A DNA stretch of 37,850 nt, taken from Candidatus Poribacteria bacterium (lineage in GTDB: Bacteria; Poribacteria; WGA-4E; B28-G17). Of the stretch, positions 23,531 through 32,431 are shown piece by piece (the stretch's first letter is position 1; each line of letters begins with the position of its first letter). A program made the position numbers and the translations under genes. The stretch lies in the NCBI GenBank assembly GCA_021162805.1, contig JAGGXZ010000049.1:1-37850 (forward strand), written 5' to 3'. Below the pieces are notes generated by a model. The model had not been told where the DNA came from and searched no databases. It saw only the letters and a program-made list of their open reading frames with translations.

Positions 23531-23740
23531 ATGGGGAAGGAGATGGGCTATCTTTACTACGCCAACAGCCTTGGACTCGGCATAGCCGATCTGGAAAGGA
23601 TCGATATCTTAGGCAGATCGATCGAGGAGGTCACGGTGAAATTTAAACCTCACAGGAGATATAACTTGCAGAGACAATGGAGGACGGATAAAGCTGAGGA
23701 GCTTCTCGGACGCGCTTTAGCGACTTCAGGAAAACCCTGA
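23531..23740 (+). pseudogene. Probable C-terminal fragment of a DUF362-type protein
   Basis: The 69-residue frame reads MGYLYYANSLGLGIADLERI and then DILGRSIEEV...VKFKPH. 'Y-YA-LGLG-aDLe-I-iiG' followed by 'kFkPH' is how DUF362 iron-sulfur proteins end, as I recall them. The first 200 or more residues of such a protein are missing. A ribosome site (GGAGGGAAGGGAG) precedes ATG 23531, so the piece may still be translated. A genuine small partner of the ferredoxin 22 bases upstream is the alternative. Confidence 0.5.
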
Positions 23741-23753
23741 AAAGGGGGGAATT

Positions 23754-24332
23754 TTGGAGAAGGTTTACCGGCTGCTTGCCCGACAGATCATCGAGGATTA
23801 CCGGATAGAAAGGGGCATATGCGTCGAGATCGGCTCAGGGGACGGCAAACTGGGATTGGAACTCGCCAAGCTGACGGAGCTTTACATCTACATGGTGGAT
23901 ATCGATGGGAATGCCCTGAGGAGAGCGCTACGCAACGCACATGAGGCGAATCTGTCGGGCCGGATAACCGTCATACTGGCCAGGGCGGAACAGTTGCCCT
24001 TTGCGGAAGGCTCGGCCGATCTGGTCGTCAGCCGCGGCTCCATCTTCTTCTGGGAGGATAGGCCGAGAGGGTTGAGGGAGGCATATCGTATCCTGAAGCT
24101 CGGCGGCGTGGCCTTCGTCGGCGGAGGGTTGAGCCGCTACGTCTCCGAAGGGGAGAGGAGGGAGTTCGTCAGAGCCAGAATGGCCGCGTTGAAGGACGAG
24201 GAGAGCAGGAGGGAATGGATGAGATTGCGTTCGTCCCTGTATTTTCGACGGATCCTCCGCCAGGCTGAGATCCAGGATTTCAAACTGATCGTCGATCCCC
24301 CTGGGATCTGGGTGGAGATATGGAAAAGATAA
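23754..24332 (+). CDS. Class I SAM-dependent methyltransferase
   Basis: This 192-residue protein has motif I VEIGSGDG at 24-31, VDIDGNAL as the acidic loop and a late AYRILKLGGVAFVGGG segment as expected for Methyltransf_11. It starts with TTG at 23754, shortly after AAAAGGGGGGAA, and overlaps the ABC ATPase gene by 13 bases. It carries no signal for the acceptor. Coupling with the ABC exporter suggests it modifies the exported compound. Confidence 0.82.
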   Translation: MEKVYRLLARQIIEDYRIERGICVEIGSGDGKLGLELAKLTELYIYMVDIDGNALRRALRNAHEANLSGRITVILARAEQLPFAEGSADLVVSRGSIFFWEDRPRGLREAYRILKLGGVAFVGGGLSRYVSEGERREFVRARMAALKDEESRREWMRLRSSLYFRRILRQAEIQDFKLIVDPPGIWVEIWKR

Positions 24333-25276
24333 GGAACGCCATCGAGGTCTCCCGCTTAACCAAGCGTTTCGGGGACATCCAGGCGGTCGACGGGATAAGC
24401 TTTCAGGTGAGGAAGGGCGAGCTTTTCGGGTTCCTCGGCCCGAACGGAGCTGGGAAGACCACGACGGTGAGGCTATTGACCGGCGTGCTGAGGCCTGACG
24501 CGGGCAGGATAAACATCATGGGGTTCGACATCTCAAAGGCTCCGCTCGAGGCTAAGATGATGATGGGGATCGTCCCCGAGATGTCCAACCCGTATATCGA
24601 TCTGTCCGCCTGGGATAACTTGATGCTGATGGGCGAGCTATACGGGGTGCCGAAGAGGAGGAGGAGGCAAAGGGCCATAGAGCTGCTGGAGCTGTTCGAG
24701 CTGCAGGACAGAAAGGATCAGAAGACGAAGGGGTTTTCCAAGGGGATGAAACAGCGGCTCATCCTGGCCATGGCTCTAATTCACGAGCCGAAGCTGCTCT
24801 TCCTGGATGAGCCGACATCCGGGCTGGACGTGCAGAGCGCAAGGCTGATAAGAGAGCTCATCAGGGAGTTGAACCGAAACGGGGTGACGGTGTTCCTGAC
24901 CACACATAACATCGCCGAGGCCGATCAGATGTGCGACAGGGTCGCCATCATCAATCGGGGCAAAATCGTCGCCATCGACGAGCCGGAAAACCTCAAGTCT
25001 GCCTTCAAAAGCTCCCAATCCGTGGAGGTCGCCTTCGACAGGCCGGTGGATGACTCGGAGCTGTTGCGACACATAGAGGGCGTCAGCGAGATCAGAAGGG
25101 AGGGGGGCAGGCTCAGGCTGTATACCGATGAGCCCGGCGATGTGGCATCCCGTCTCGTCGAATACGCCAAAGCGCATGGATTGAGGGTGTTGAGCCTAAA
25201 CACCCTGGGGCCGAGTTTAGAAGACGTCTTCGTCCACCTCACGTATGCCAGGAAGGAGCAAGATGAGGAGCGATAG
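24320..25276 (+). CDS. ABC transporter ATP-binding protein (DrrA/NatA-like)
   Basis: This 318-residue ATPase has Walker A GPNGAGKT (40-47), signature FSKGMKQR (139-146; Met where many have Gly-Gln), Walker B LLFLDEP (159-165) and H-loop His196 in TTHNIAE. The Q-loop position reads VPEMSN, so the usual Gln is Glu. The C-terminal 90 residues match the extra domain of DrrA-type exporter ATPases. It pairs with the ABC-2 permease whose gene overlaps its 3' end by 14 bases. Substrate unknown; lipids, polysaccharides and hydrophobic metabolites are all handled by such pairs. Confidence 0.9.
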   Translation: MEKIRNAIEVSRLTKRFGDIQAVDGISFQVRKGELFGFLGPNGAGKTTTVRLLTGVLRPDAGRINIMGFDISKAPLEAKMMMGIVPEMSNPYIDLSAWDNLMLMGELYGVPKRRRRQRAIELLELFELQDRKDQKTKGFSKGMKQRLILAMALIHEPKLLFLDEPTSGLDVQSARLIRELIRELNRNGVTVFLTTHNIAEADQMCDRVAIINRGKIVAIDEPENLKSAFKSSQSVEVAFDRPVDDSELLRHIEGVSEIRREGGRLRLYTDEPGDVASRLVEYAKAHGLRVLSLNTLGPSLEDVFVHLTYARKEQDEER

Positions 25277-26036
25277 CTGGCGGTTCAGGGCGAGGATACG
25301 GCTCATCCACGTTCTTGCGATAGCTAGGAAGGACGCCAAGATCTACTATCTCAAGGCGCCCGTCCTGATATACGGCATCCTCCTCCCGATAGCTTTGTTC
25401 TTCGCCTTCGTCATAGGCAGAGGAATACCGCCCGTGAGAGCTCTGCCGGGACTTGTGGGGATGGTGCTTTTCTTCACCTCCTCCTCGGCCACACCGGTTG
25501 TGATCCCCTGGGAAACCCGGATGCGGACGTTAGAGCGGTTGATCTCCACTCCCGCCTCCGTCTCCTCCATAATCTCCGGGGATATCCTCGCCGGATTTAC
25601 GTATGGTATAACCATCTCCCTCATTCCGCTGTCGATCGGCATATTCGCCCTCGGCGCGAAGGTTGTCAACCCGTTCATCATGGCGGTTGACCTCATCCTG
25701 GGAGCTCTCTGTTTCTCCGCCCTGGGGAGCTTGTTATCGTCGCCCCCGACGGATAACCCCTCGAACGTCATGATGCTTTCAAATCTGGTCCGATTGCCGT
25801 TGCTTTTCATAAGCGGGGTGTTCATCCCCATCGAAAGGATGCCTGGCTGGGGGAAAACCCTCGCCCTCATCTCACCCCTCACCTACGCCAGCGACCTGGC
25901 ACGACATTCGCTCTTAAACGAGGGATACTATCCGATCCCGCTCGATATAGCCATGATTCTGGCGTTCGGCACCACATTTATAGCCGTCGGCATAGCGCTC
26001 CATAAAAGGAACATACCCAAAAGGATATCTCAATGA
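25263..26036 (+). CDS. ABC-2 type membrane permease
   Basis: This 257-residue integral membrane protein has about six hydrophobic segments and a basic N-terminus (MRSDSWRFRARIRL). FISGVFIPIERMPGWGK followed by LISPLTYASDLAR is the ABC-2 exporter signature near the fifth segment. I prefer ATG 25263, five bases after AGGAAGGAG, to an ATG 18 bases earlier. It completes the exporter encoded by the preceding gene. A 5-bp stem hairpin spans its stop codon (26035-26049). Confidence 0.88.
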   Translation: MRSDSWRFRARIRLIHVLAIARKDAKIYYLKAPVLIYGILLPIALFFAFVIGRGIPPVRALPGLVGMVLFFTSSSATPVVIPWETRMRTLERLISTPASVSSIISGDILAGFTYGITISLIPLSIGIFALGAKVVNPFIMAVDLILGALCFSALGSLLSSPPTDNPSNVMMLSNLVRLPLLFISGVFIPIERMPGWGKTLALISPLTYASDLARHSLLNEGYYPIPLDIAMILAFGTTFIAVGIALHKRNIPKRISQ

Positions 26037-26076
26037 GCGAGAAACGCTCGGATTTGGGATAACGGGGAGGTAAGCA

Positions 26077-27489
26077 ATGATGGAGGAGAACACGAGGATA
26101 TATACCGTGTTCACATCATCGGGCGTCCAGCACTTTGAGGCCAAGCATATAAGGCCGTTGACGAACGATGATCTCATGACGGCGCTCCGCAGGGAATGTG
26201 AGGGCGTGGAGTTCGTCATCGGCTCAGCCGCTCATGATATAGGGCGAATAAGAGGGGAGTTCGACGGCGTGCTCATCTTCGGCGGCCTGAGGGATTACAG
26301 TATAGCGCTGACAGGGCTGCCCACGATAGCCGTATACAACTTCCCCGAGTTTCTCCACATCCCCTATGAGCTCTTTCTGAGCAGGGGAAGGATCTTAACC
26401 GCCTGTTTGGACAGGGCCGGCGCATGTTCCTCGTCCATCTCCTCCGCCATGTTTAAGGATCTGGTGGAGAAGATCAAGCTGATTCAGGTCCTGAAGAGGA
26501 TGAGGGGGTCGAGGATCCTGGCCGTGACGGACTCGCCCTATGTCAACGTGATACACGGGGATCTGAAGAACGTGTATGAGGGGGACATAAGACAGAGACC
26601 TCCGGAGGAGTACAACAGGATCTTCACGAAGGCCATTGAGGAATCGCTCGGAACCGAGATCACGAAGATAGGGACCGATGAGGTGGCTTCCGATGAGGAT
26701 ATCCGGAATATCGATGAGGATGAGGCGAAGAGGATCGCCAGGATGTGGATCGAGGAAGCCAGGGGGATGAGGGACACGCTGGAGTCGGAGGTGGTTAAAT
26801 CCGCTAAGATGTATCTGGCCATGAGGATACTGATGGAGAAGTATGACGCCACGGCCATAGCGACCCATATCAGGTCGCTCGTCAGAAACCCGAGGCCGGA
26901 GGACATGATATGGCCGAGTCTGGGCGATTCGGAGCTTCAGAAGCAGGGCATAGTGGCATGCTGTCAGGCACATATAAACGTGGTGCTCACCCATATGCTG
27001 GCGCAATATGCCTTCGGCAGACCCTCCATGATGGGCGATTTCACGATAGAGCCGTTCAACGGCGTGGGGATCGTCATGCACTGCGGCGCCCCCTGGAACC
27101 TGTGGGGGGATGATAGAAGGGTGCCTTACATCATAAGGGATCACGCCGAAAGACGGGTGAGGGAACACTCCGTCCCCGGATGCGGCGCATGCTCCGAGGT
27201 GCTGTATCCTTCGGGCGAGCCGGTCACGATATGGAGGATCAACGTGCTCGACAGGACGATATACCTCCACACAGGAACGACGGTTGACGGCTATTCCCTG
27301 TATAAGGATTTCGACTACCTGATGTGCAGGACGAAGCTGGTCGCTCGGATCGACGCGGAGAAGGTCCAGAGGCACATCTATCAGGACAAACGGGGCGTCC
27401 ATAGGACGGCGACGCTGGGCGATTTCAGAAGGAGGATCAAGGATCTGGGAACCCTGATGGGGTTCAAGGTGGTAGAGGAGGACAGATGA
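26077..27489 (+). CDS. L-fucose/arabinose isomerase-like paralog 7 (Glu-to-Gln variant)
   Basis: This 470-residue 'RIYTIF' protein (TRIYTVFTSSG) has Gln297 (in ACCQAH) where FucI has Glu337; Asp321 (MMGD) and His442 (VHRTATLGD) are kept. It parallels the paralog at 14883 throughout (PYELF, then SISSAMF, STH/ATH-IRSL, HCGAP), and both carry a His five residues before a Leu in place of the 'ALTM' helix of complete copies. The pair was therefore duplicated after the Gln substitution. ATG 26077 follows GGGGAGG with a 6-base spacer. It lies between the ABC exporter and a methyltransferase. Confidence 0.82.
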   Translation: MMEENTRIYTVFTSSGVQHFEAKHIRPLTNDDLMTALRRECEGVEFVIGSAAHDIGRIRGEFDGVLIFGGLRDYSIALTGLPTIAVYNFPEFLHIPYELFLSRGRILTACLDRAGACSSSISSAMFKDLVEKIKLIQVLKRMRGSRILAVTDSPYVNVIHGDLKNVYEGDIRQRPPEEYNRIFTKAIEESLGTEITKIGTDEVASDEDIRNIDEDEAKRIARMWIEEARGMRDTLESEVVKSAKMYLAMRILMEKYDATAIATHIRSLVRNPRPEDMIWPSLGDSELQKQGIVACCQAHINVVLTHMLAQYAFGRPSMMGDFTIEPFNGVGIVMHCGAPWNLWGDDRRVPYIIRDHAERRVREHSVPGCGACSEVLYPSGEPVTIWRINVLDRTIYLHTGTTVDGYSLYKDFDYLMCRTKLVARIDAEKVQRHIYQDKRGVHRTATLGDFRRRIKDLGTLMGFKVVEEDR

Positions 27490-27534
27490 CGGCGAAAGGA
27501 GGGTGAGACCATCGGGGCGGAAAGGTGGTCCGAG

Positions 27535-28080
27535 TTGATCGAGGACATCCTGAGGGAGATAGGGGTCAGCGAGGGCCAGACGGCCCTGGATTTCGGGTGC
27601 GGCTCGGGCAACTATACCCTCCCCTGCGCACGGATAGTCGGGGAAGAGGGGAGGGTCTATGCTATAGATAAGGATGAGAGGGTTTTGAGCGAACTGGCTC
27701 AGAGAGCTAAGGCGCTGGGGCTGGAGAACGTAAGGACGATAAAAGCGTTCGTCTCCTCGAAAATGCCCCTTGAGGCCGGCTCGGTGGACGTGGTCCTCCT
27801 ATTCGACGTCATACACTCGTATTACTTCAACTCAAACGGCAGGAGGAGGGTGCTTAGGGAGGTTCACAGGGTTTTAAAACCTAACGGCCTTCTGCTCTTC
27901 TACCCGGGCGATCCTGAGGTGTTCAACAACAGCGCCGAGCTGAAGGCCATCAAGGAGGAGATAAGGGAGGAGGGCTTTCATCTGGAGAAGAAACGATGTG
28001 GGGAGATCATCCACGAGGATCACCTCGTGAGAGGCTGTGTTTTGAGATATAGGAGGGGAGGTGTTGAAAAATGGGGGTAA
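27535..28080 (+). CDS. Class I SAM-dependent methyltransferase (UbiE/type 25-like)
   Basis: This 181-residue protein has motif I LDFGCGSG at 18-25, then IDKDERVL, and VVLLFDVIHSY as motif IV; the order and spacing match Methyltransf_25/31. The likely start is TTG 27535 after AAAGGTGG. The frame stays open upstream, and a stronger AAAGGAGGG lies 8 bases before an in-frame ATC at 27511, so a rare ATC start adding 8 residues cannot be excluded. It overlaps the next isomerase-like gene by 10 bases. Confidence 0.82.
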   Translation: MIEDILREIGVSEGQTALDFGCGSGNYTLPCARIVGEEGRVYAIDKDERVLSELAQRAKALGLENVRTIKAFVSSKMPLEAGSVDVVLLFDVIHSYYFNSNGRRRVLREVHRVLKPNGLLLFYPGDPEVFNNSAELKAIKEEIREEGFHLEKKRCGEIIHEDHLVRGCVLRYRRGGVEKWG

Positions 28081-29402
28081 AGGTTAAGATACAACCCGTC
28101 ACCCTGGAGCCGACGAGGATAGGCGTGGGAAGGGCGCCCATGGCTGAGGAGGCATGGGCACACGGCCCCGCCAAGCCGAGGGATGTTAAAAGAAGCAAAG
28201 AGGTTCCCCCAGAACCCGTTGACCTGGGCTCCCTCGCACAGAAGTATGACTTTATCGAGGTCCTGCCTTCAAGGAGGGCGGGTAAGGTGAGCGACATCGA
28301 CGAGTTGCCCAGGGACGTCTCGGCCTACCTGGTGGGAGGATCGAACTTCGGACTTTTGGGGGAGCTGTGTAAGCTCGGCAAGCCGATCCTAACCGGCTGG
28401 GATAGCTTCGGATATTCATGGGGAGGGAGGTTCATACGGGAGTTCGTCGAGGAGACCGATGTCGCCTGCTTCGTCCCGTTTGATGCCGAGGACGTCAGAA
28501 GGATACTCCGTGTCCTGAGGTCGATCGCCTTCCTGAGAGACCTCCGCTCCTTGTATATAGGGGATATCCCATCCCACAGCGTCAGGAACGCGAGCTATGA
28601 CTTCGACGACATGCAACAAAGGCTGGGGGTTAGATTCCATCAGATCAGCGTGGAGGAGTTCGAGAGGGCCGTGGAGGAGGCCGACAAAGGGAAGGCTGAG
28701 GAGGTCGCCGGAAGATGGGCTGAGGATGCCGAGCTGCTCGACGGGAGAGGGGAGAGATTGACTGAATACGCCAAGATCTACCTGGGGCTGAAAGATCTCC
28801 TCCAAAGATACGACGCCAACGGTATCACGATGGACTGCGCCTACCTCAAGAGCGTCGAGCTCGTCCCCTGTTATTCCTTCGCTCAGCTCATAGATGAGGG
28901 CATACCGTCCGGCTGCGAGGGTGATACCTCCGCTTTGATCTCCATGGCGATCCTGATGGGCCTCTCAGGCGAAGCGGCCCTGATGGGGAACCTGTTCGCC
29001 AACACCACCCATGAGGATATAGAGAACAACATCATCGTGATAAACCACGACGTCGTTCCGCCATCGATGGCCGGCAAGGGGAAAAGGATGAGGCTCAGGG
29101 ATTTCCACGCCATGGGGAAAGGGCTGACGGGGTTTGTCGAGCTCCAGGAGGGAAGGGAGGTAACGGTCGCCGGGATGGACAGAAAGGCCGGAAAGCTCTG
29201 GTGTAGCAGCGGCGAGGTGGTCTGGACGGAGGATACGGTTCACTGCCGAACGAGCATCGGCGTGAGGGTGAGGGACGCCAAACGGATAGGCAGGGAGAGC
29301 TTCGGACACCACCAGGCCCTCGCCTATGGGAACTGGACGGAGGAGCTCAAGATGCTCGGCAGAATATTGAAGATAGAGGTGCGATGTCTGAGCGAGGATT
29401 AA
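28071..29402 (+). CDS. L-fucose/arabinose isomerase-like paralog 8 (Asp-to-Asn variant)
   Basis: This 443-residue protein is of the 'DEG-CEGD' type: AQLIDEGIPSGCEGDTSALI. Its ligand positions are Glu283, Asn307 (in ALMGNLF) and His414 (HHQALAYGN, where even the usual GD is GN). It is the closest relative of the first paralog at 6751 and shares the MGN motif, the WxxGGxxxGxW-like N-terminal stretch and CEGD. ATG 28071 lies inside the end of the methyltransferase gene after AGGAGGGGAGGTG, so the two are coupled. Confidence 0.82.
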   Translation: MGVKVKIQPVTLEPTRIGVGRAPMAEEAWAHGPAKPRDVKRSKEVPPEPVDLGSLAQKYDFIEVLPSRRAGKVSDIDELPRDVSAYLVGGSNFGLLGELCKLGKPILTGWDSFGYSWGGRFIREFVEETDVACFVPFDAEDVRRILRVLRSIAFLRDLRSLYIGDIPSHSVRNASYDFDDMQQRLGVRFHQISVEEFERAVEEADKGKAEEVAGRWAEDAELLDGRGERLTEYAKIYLGLKDLLQRYDANGITMDCAYLKSVELVPCYSFAQLIDEGIPSGCEGDTSALISMAILMGLSGEAALMGNLFANTTHEDIENNIIVINHDVVPPSMAGKGKRMRLRDFHAMGKGLTGFVELQEGREVTVAGMDRKAGKLWCSSGEVVWTEDTVHCRTSIGVRVRDAKRIGRESFGHHQALAYGNWTEELKMLGRILKIEVRCLSED

Positions 29403-29428
29403 AATCGAGGTATTCAAGGAGGATCGAG

Positions 29429-30928
29429 ATGGACAGGAAGACAAGGATATACGTGATATTCCCTTCAAGCGGCCTGGATCACAGGGGGGCGTGGAAACAG
29501 GAGGAGATCAGGCGGAAGGTGATGTCGAATGAGAGAATGCTCGAGGAGATCGAGAGGAGATGCGAAGATGTGGAGTTTGTCGGCAGGATTAACTTGATAG
29601 ATGAGGATAGATTGGACCGGATAAGCAGATCCCACTATGGAATGACGGAGGAGGAGAGACTGTTCAGGGCCGAGACGCATCGGATCGCCCAGCAGAGGAG
29701 AAGGGCCGCCATCGAGGAGGTGAGAAACTCGCTCCACGAGCTGGACGGGATCCTCATCTTCGGTCCACCGTGGGGTGAACTGATCGATACGGGATTGCCC
29801 ATCATAGCCGTCTTCCCCATGTGGGGGATGTGGATGTCGGGGTTTAACCCCAGGGCATACAGAGAGAAGGGGATCCTGATAGGCTATCTGCCCGTGGTAA
29901 GGGATGCCTCCGAGTCCGTCTTCTCGGCCAGATTGGACGATTTGGCGGGGAAAATAAGGCTGATCCAGGCGCTGTCGAGGATGAAGGGGATGAAGGCCCT
30001 TGTCGTCACCGATCGCCCTGTCCTGGGAGAGTTCGAACCCACCCCTCTCCAGGTGAGGGGCGATAGAAAGCGATATGAGGAGATCTACCTCCGTAATCTG
30101 AGAGAGACGTTCGGGATGGAGCTGGTGGCGATACCGCAGCGGGAGATGGTTGAAAGGATGAAGAGGGTCGATGAGGAGAAGGCAAGGAGGGTGGCACGGA
30201 AGTGGATCGACGAGTCGGCCGGGATAAGAGGGCCGAGTGAGGAGGAAGTGGTGAAATCCGCCAGGCTGTATCTGGCGATGAAGGAGTTGATGGAGAAATA
30301 CGATTGCCAGGCGATAACCACGGAAGGATATGGCGTCTTTGCGGAATACAGCGGAGGACCTATCCCCTCCCAGGGTTTGCCCTCATCTCAGCTCTGTACC
30401 GACGGTGTTGTGGCCACCTCCGAGACACTGATAGATTCGCTCGTAACGCAGCAGATCGGCCTTCATGTCACCGGAAGCACCGGGTTTAACGGCGACTACA
30501 TAATAGATCCGTTCAACGAGGTGGCCATCATCGGCCACTGCGAATGTCCCTTTAATCCCTGGGGGGATGAGAGAAGAGTGCCCTATGTCATCAGAAGCCT
30601 GCCCCGCTGGCAGGAGGGACAGGGTGGTGCGTGTGTTCAGGTGAACCTACCGACGGGCGAGAGGGTCACCGTGGCGAGGCTGAGCGTATATGACAGGAAG
30701 ATGACGCTCTTCACCGGTGAGGCCGTGGACGGCAGGGAGCTTTTTGAGGATTGGGAGGATCTGGCGTGCAGGACGAAACTGGCGGTCAGAACCGATACGG
30801 AAAAGCTGCTCGAAAACCTTGACTGGCAGATCTTCGGCCACCACAGGGTGGCCTTCTACGGCGATCACAGGAGGATGTTCAAGGACCTCGCCACCTTGAT
30901 AGGATATGAGATCGTGGAGGGAGGATAA
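29429..30928 (+). CDS. L-fucose/arabinose isomerase-like paralog 9 (complete set, N-terminal insertion)
   Basis: This 499-residue protein is the longest copy. It carries about 35 extra charged residues at 57-95 (RLDRISRSHYGMTEEERLFR and onward) compared with its close relative at 16334. Ligands are Glu332 (VVATSETLID), Asp356 (FNGD) and His472 (HHRVAFYGD). I chose ATG 29429, 6 bases after AAGGAGG, rather than an ATG 45 bases upstream that overlaps the previous gene. The insertion is predicted helical and might extend a subunit contact; this is inference. Confidence 0.84.
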   Translation: MDRKTRIYVIFPSSGLDHRGAWKQEEIRRKVMSNERMLEEIERRCEDVEFVGRINLIDEDRLDRISRSHYGMTEEERLFRAETHRIAQQRRRAAIEEVRNSLHELDGILIFGPPWGELIDTGLPIIAVFPMWGMWMSGFNPRAYREKGILIGYLPVVRDASESVFSARLDDLAGKIRLIQALSRMKGMKALVVTDRPVLGEFEPTPLQVRGDRKRYEEIYLRNLRETFGMELVAIPQREMVERMKRVDEEKARRVARKWIDESAGIRGPSEEEVVKSARLYLAMKELMEKYDCQAITTEGYGVFAEYSGGPIPSQGLPSSQLCTDGVVATSETLIDSLVTQQIGLHVTGSTGFNGDYIIDPFNEVAIIGHCECPFNPWGDERRVPYVIRSLPRWQEGQGGACVQVNLPTGERVTVARLSVYDRKMTLFTGEAVDGRELFEDWEDLACRTKLAVRTDTEKLLENLDWQIFGHHRVAFYGDHRRMFKDLATLIGYEIVEGG

Positions 30929-31013
30929 AGATATAACCGTCGAACTTAACGGAAGGAGGTGATTGCTGCATTTTATACGATGTTGGGGGAACCACAAATT
31001 AGGAGGCTGAGCC

Positions 31014-32417
31014 ATGAGTGATCGTAAGGTGAGGATCTATACCCTGTTCCTCTCATCCGGTCGGCCTGTCGGATATGAGGCCTATCGGAGGTATCACCCC
31101 GATGTGAAGATAATGAACAACGGGGAGATACTGGATGAGATCAAGAGGGAAGCCGAAGGGGTGGAATTCATCGGCACACCCGAGCCCGTGAGGGCTGAGG
31201 ATGCCATCCCGAAGATAAAGGAGAGGGAGGACATAGACGGTCTCCTCGTCTTCGGCCCTCCTCCGGACGGGTTGATATCGATCGGGTTGCCTATGGTGGC
31301 CGTAGAACGACCCCTTGAAGGATGCACGACCGTGCCCTTCCACTCCTACAGAGGGAGCAAGGTTGTGACCTCCTTCCTTCCGGCACATCGTGATAAGAAT
31401 CCCGAAGTCTACTCCTCACGAATACGGGACATTGTGAGGAAGATAGAGCTGATATCCGCCATAGCGAGGATGAAAGGCCTGAGGATATTGGTGGTGACGG
31501 ATCTGCCCCCTCTGGGTTACTTCGAACCCATAGGCCTTCAGATTGAGAGGGGCAGAGAGGAGTATGAGGAGACATACACTAGGAACCTGAAGGAGACTCT
31601 TGGGGCTGAGCTCGTGCCGGTGCCTCAGAGGGAATTGATCGAGAAGATGAAAGCTGCAGATGAGGGAGAGGCCAAGGAGATAGCGGAGGAATGGATAAAG
31701 GGAGCGATTGCGCTTAGAGGTACGAACGAGGAGGAGGTGGTTAAATCGGCGAAGCTGTACATCGCCATGAGGGAACTGATGAGGGAACATGACTGCGGTG
31801 CCATAACCACCGAAGGATACGGCTGGCCTCCCCTCGGATATGGGGCGGGCATTCCATCTCAGGGTCTGCCCTCAACGCAGTTCTGCACAGACGGGGTGGT
31901 GGTGACCTCTGAAACCCTCACGGATTGCCTGATCACCCAGCAGCTGGGGTTGCACATAACCGGCAGCGCGGGTTTCATGGGGGATTACACGATAGATCCC
32001 GTAATCGATATGGCCATAATCGCTCACTGTGAGGGCTCGCTCAGGCCATATGGGGATGAGAGGAAGGCGCCTTATATCATAAGGAACCTACCGTTCGTTC
32101 CGGAGAATACGGGTGGGGCATGCGTGCAGATAAACTACCCGATAGGTGAGAAGGTAACGGTGGCAAAGATAAGCATCTATAAGAGGAGGCTCTCCCTCTT
32201 CACGGGAGAGAGCGTCTCCGGGGAGGAGCTCTTCCCATACTGGGATGATGTGCTGGGCAGGACGAAGGTGGCGATTAAGACGGATGGGAGGAAGCTGATA
32301 GAGAACGTCGACTGGAGAAGCTTCGGCAATCACAGGGTTGTCTTCTTCGGGGATTACAAACGGGATTTCGAGGATATGGCCAGGTTGATCGGCTTCGAGG
32401 TCGTGGAGTCCGCATAA
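31014..32417 (+). CDS. L-fucose/arabinose isomerase-like paralog 10 (complete ligand set)
   Basis: This 467-residue member of the 16334/29429 group has Glu300 (VVVTSETLTD), Asp324 (FMGD) and His440 (NHRVVFFGD). It diverges from the other two in the block after the conserved HC: HCEGSLRPYGDERKAPY replaces HCECPFNPWGD, so the second Cys and the Asn-Pro-Trp are lost, and the CRTKL motif is GRTKV. A different substrate from the other two is plausible. ATG 31014 follows TAGGAGG. A GC-rich hairpin 15 bases after the stop may end the transcript. Confidence 0.84.
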   Translation: MSDRKVRIYTLFLSSGRPVGYEAYRRYHPDVKIMNNGEILDEIKREAEGVEFIGTPEPVRAEDAIPKIKEREDIDGLLVFGPPPDGLISIGLPMVAVERPLEGCTTVPFHSYRGSKVVTSFLPAHRDKNPEVYSSRIRDIVRKIELISAIARMKGLRILVVTDLPPLGYFEPIGLQIERGREEYEETYTRNLKETLGAELVPVPQRELIEKMKAADEGEAKEIAEEWIKGAIALRGTNEEEVVKSAKLYIAMRELMREHDCGAITTEGYGWPPLGYGAGIPSQGLPSTQFCTDGVVVTSETLTDCLITQQLGLHITGSAGFMGDYTIDPVIDMAIIAHCEGSLRPYGDERKAPYIIRNLPFVPENTGGACVQINYPIGEKVTVAKISIYKRRLSLFTGESVSGEELFPYWDDVLGRTKVAIKTDGRKLIENVDWRSFGNHRVVFFGDYKRDFEDMARLIGFEVVESA

Positions 32418-32431
32418 CGCCCGATCAGAGC

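Noticed and set aside
26035-26049. GAGCG-AGAAA-CGCTC hairpin at the end of the permease gene
   Set aside because: A 5-bp stem without a T-tract is too weak to call a terminator.
30949-30997. Tiny frame after AAGGAGGTGA between paralogs 9 and 10
   Set aside because: The possible TTG-started product has 15 residues, the spacing to the ribosome site is too short and there is nothing to compare it with.
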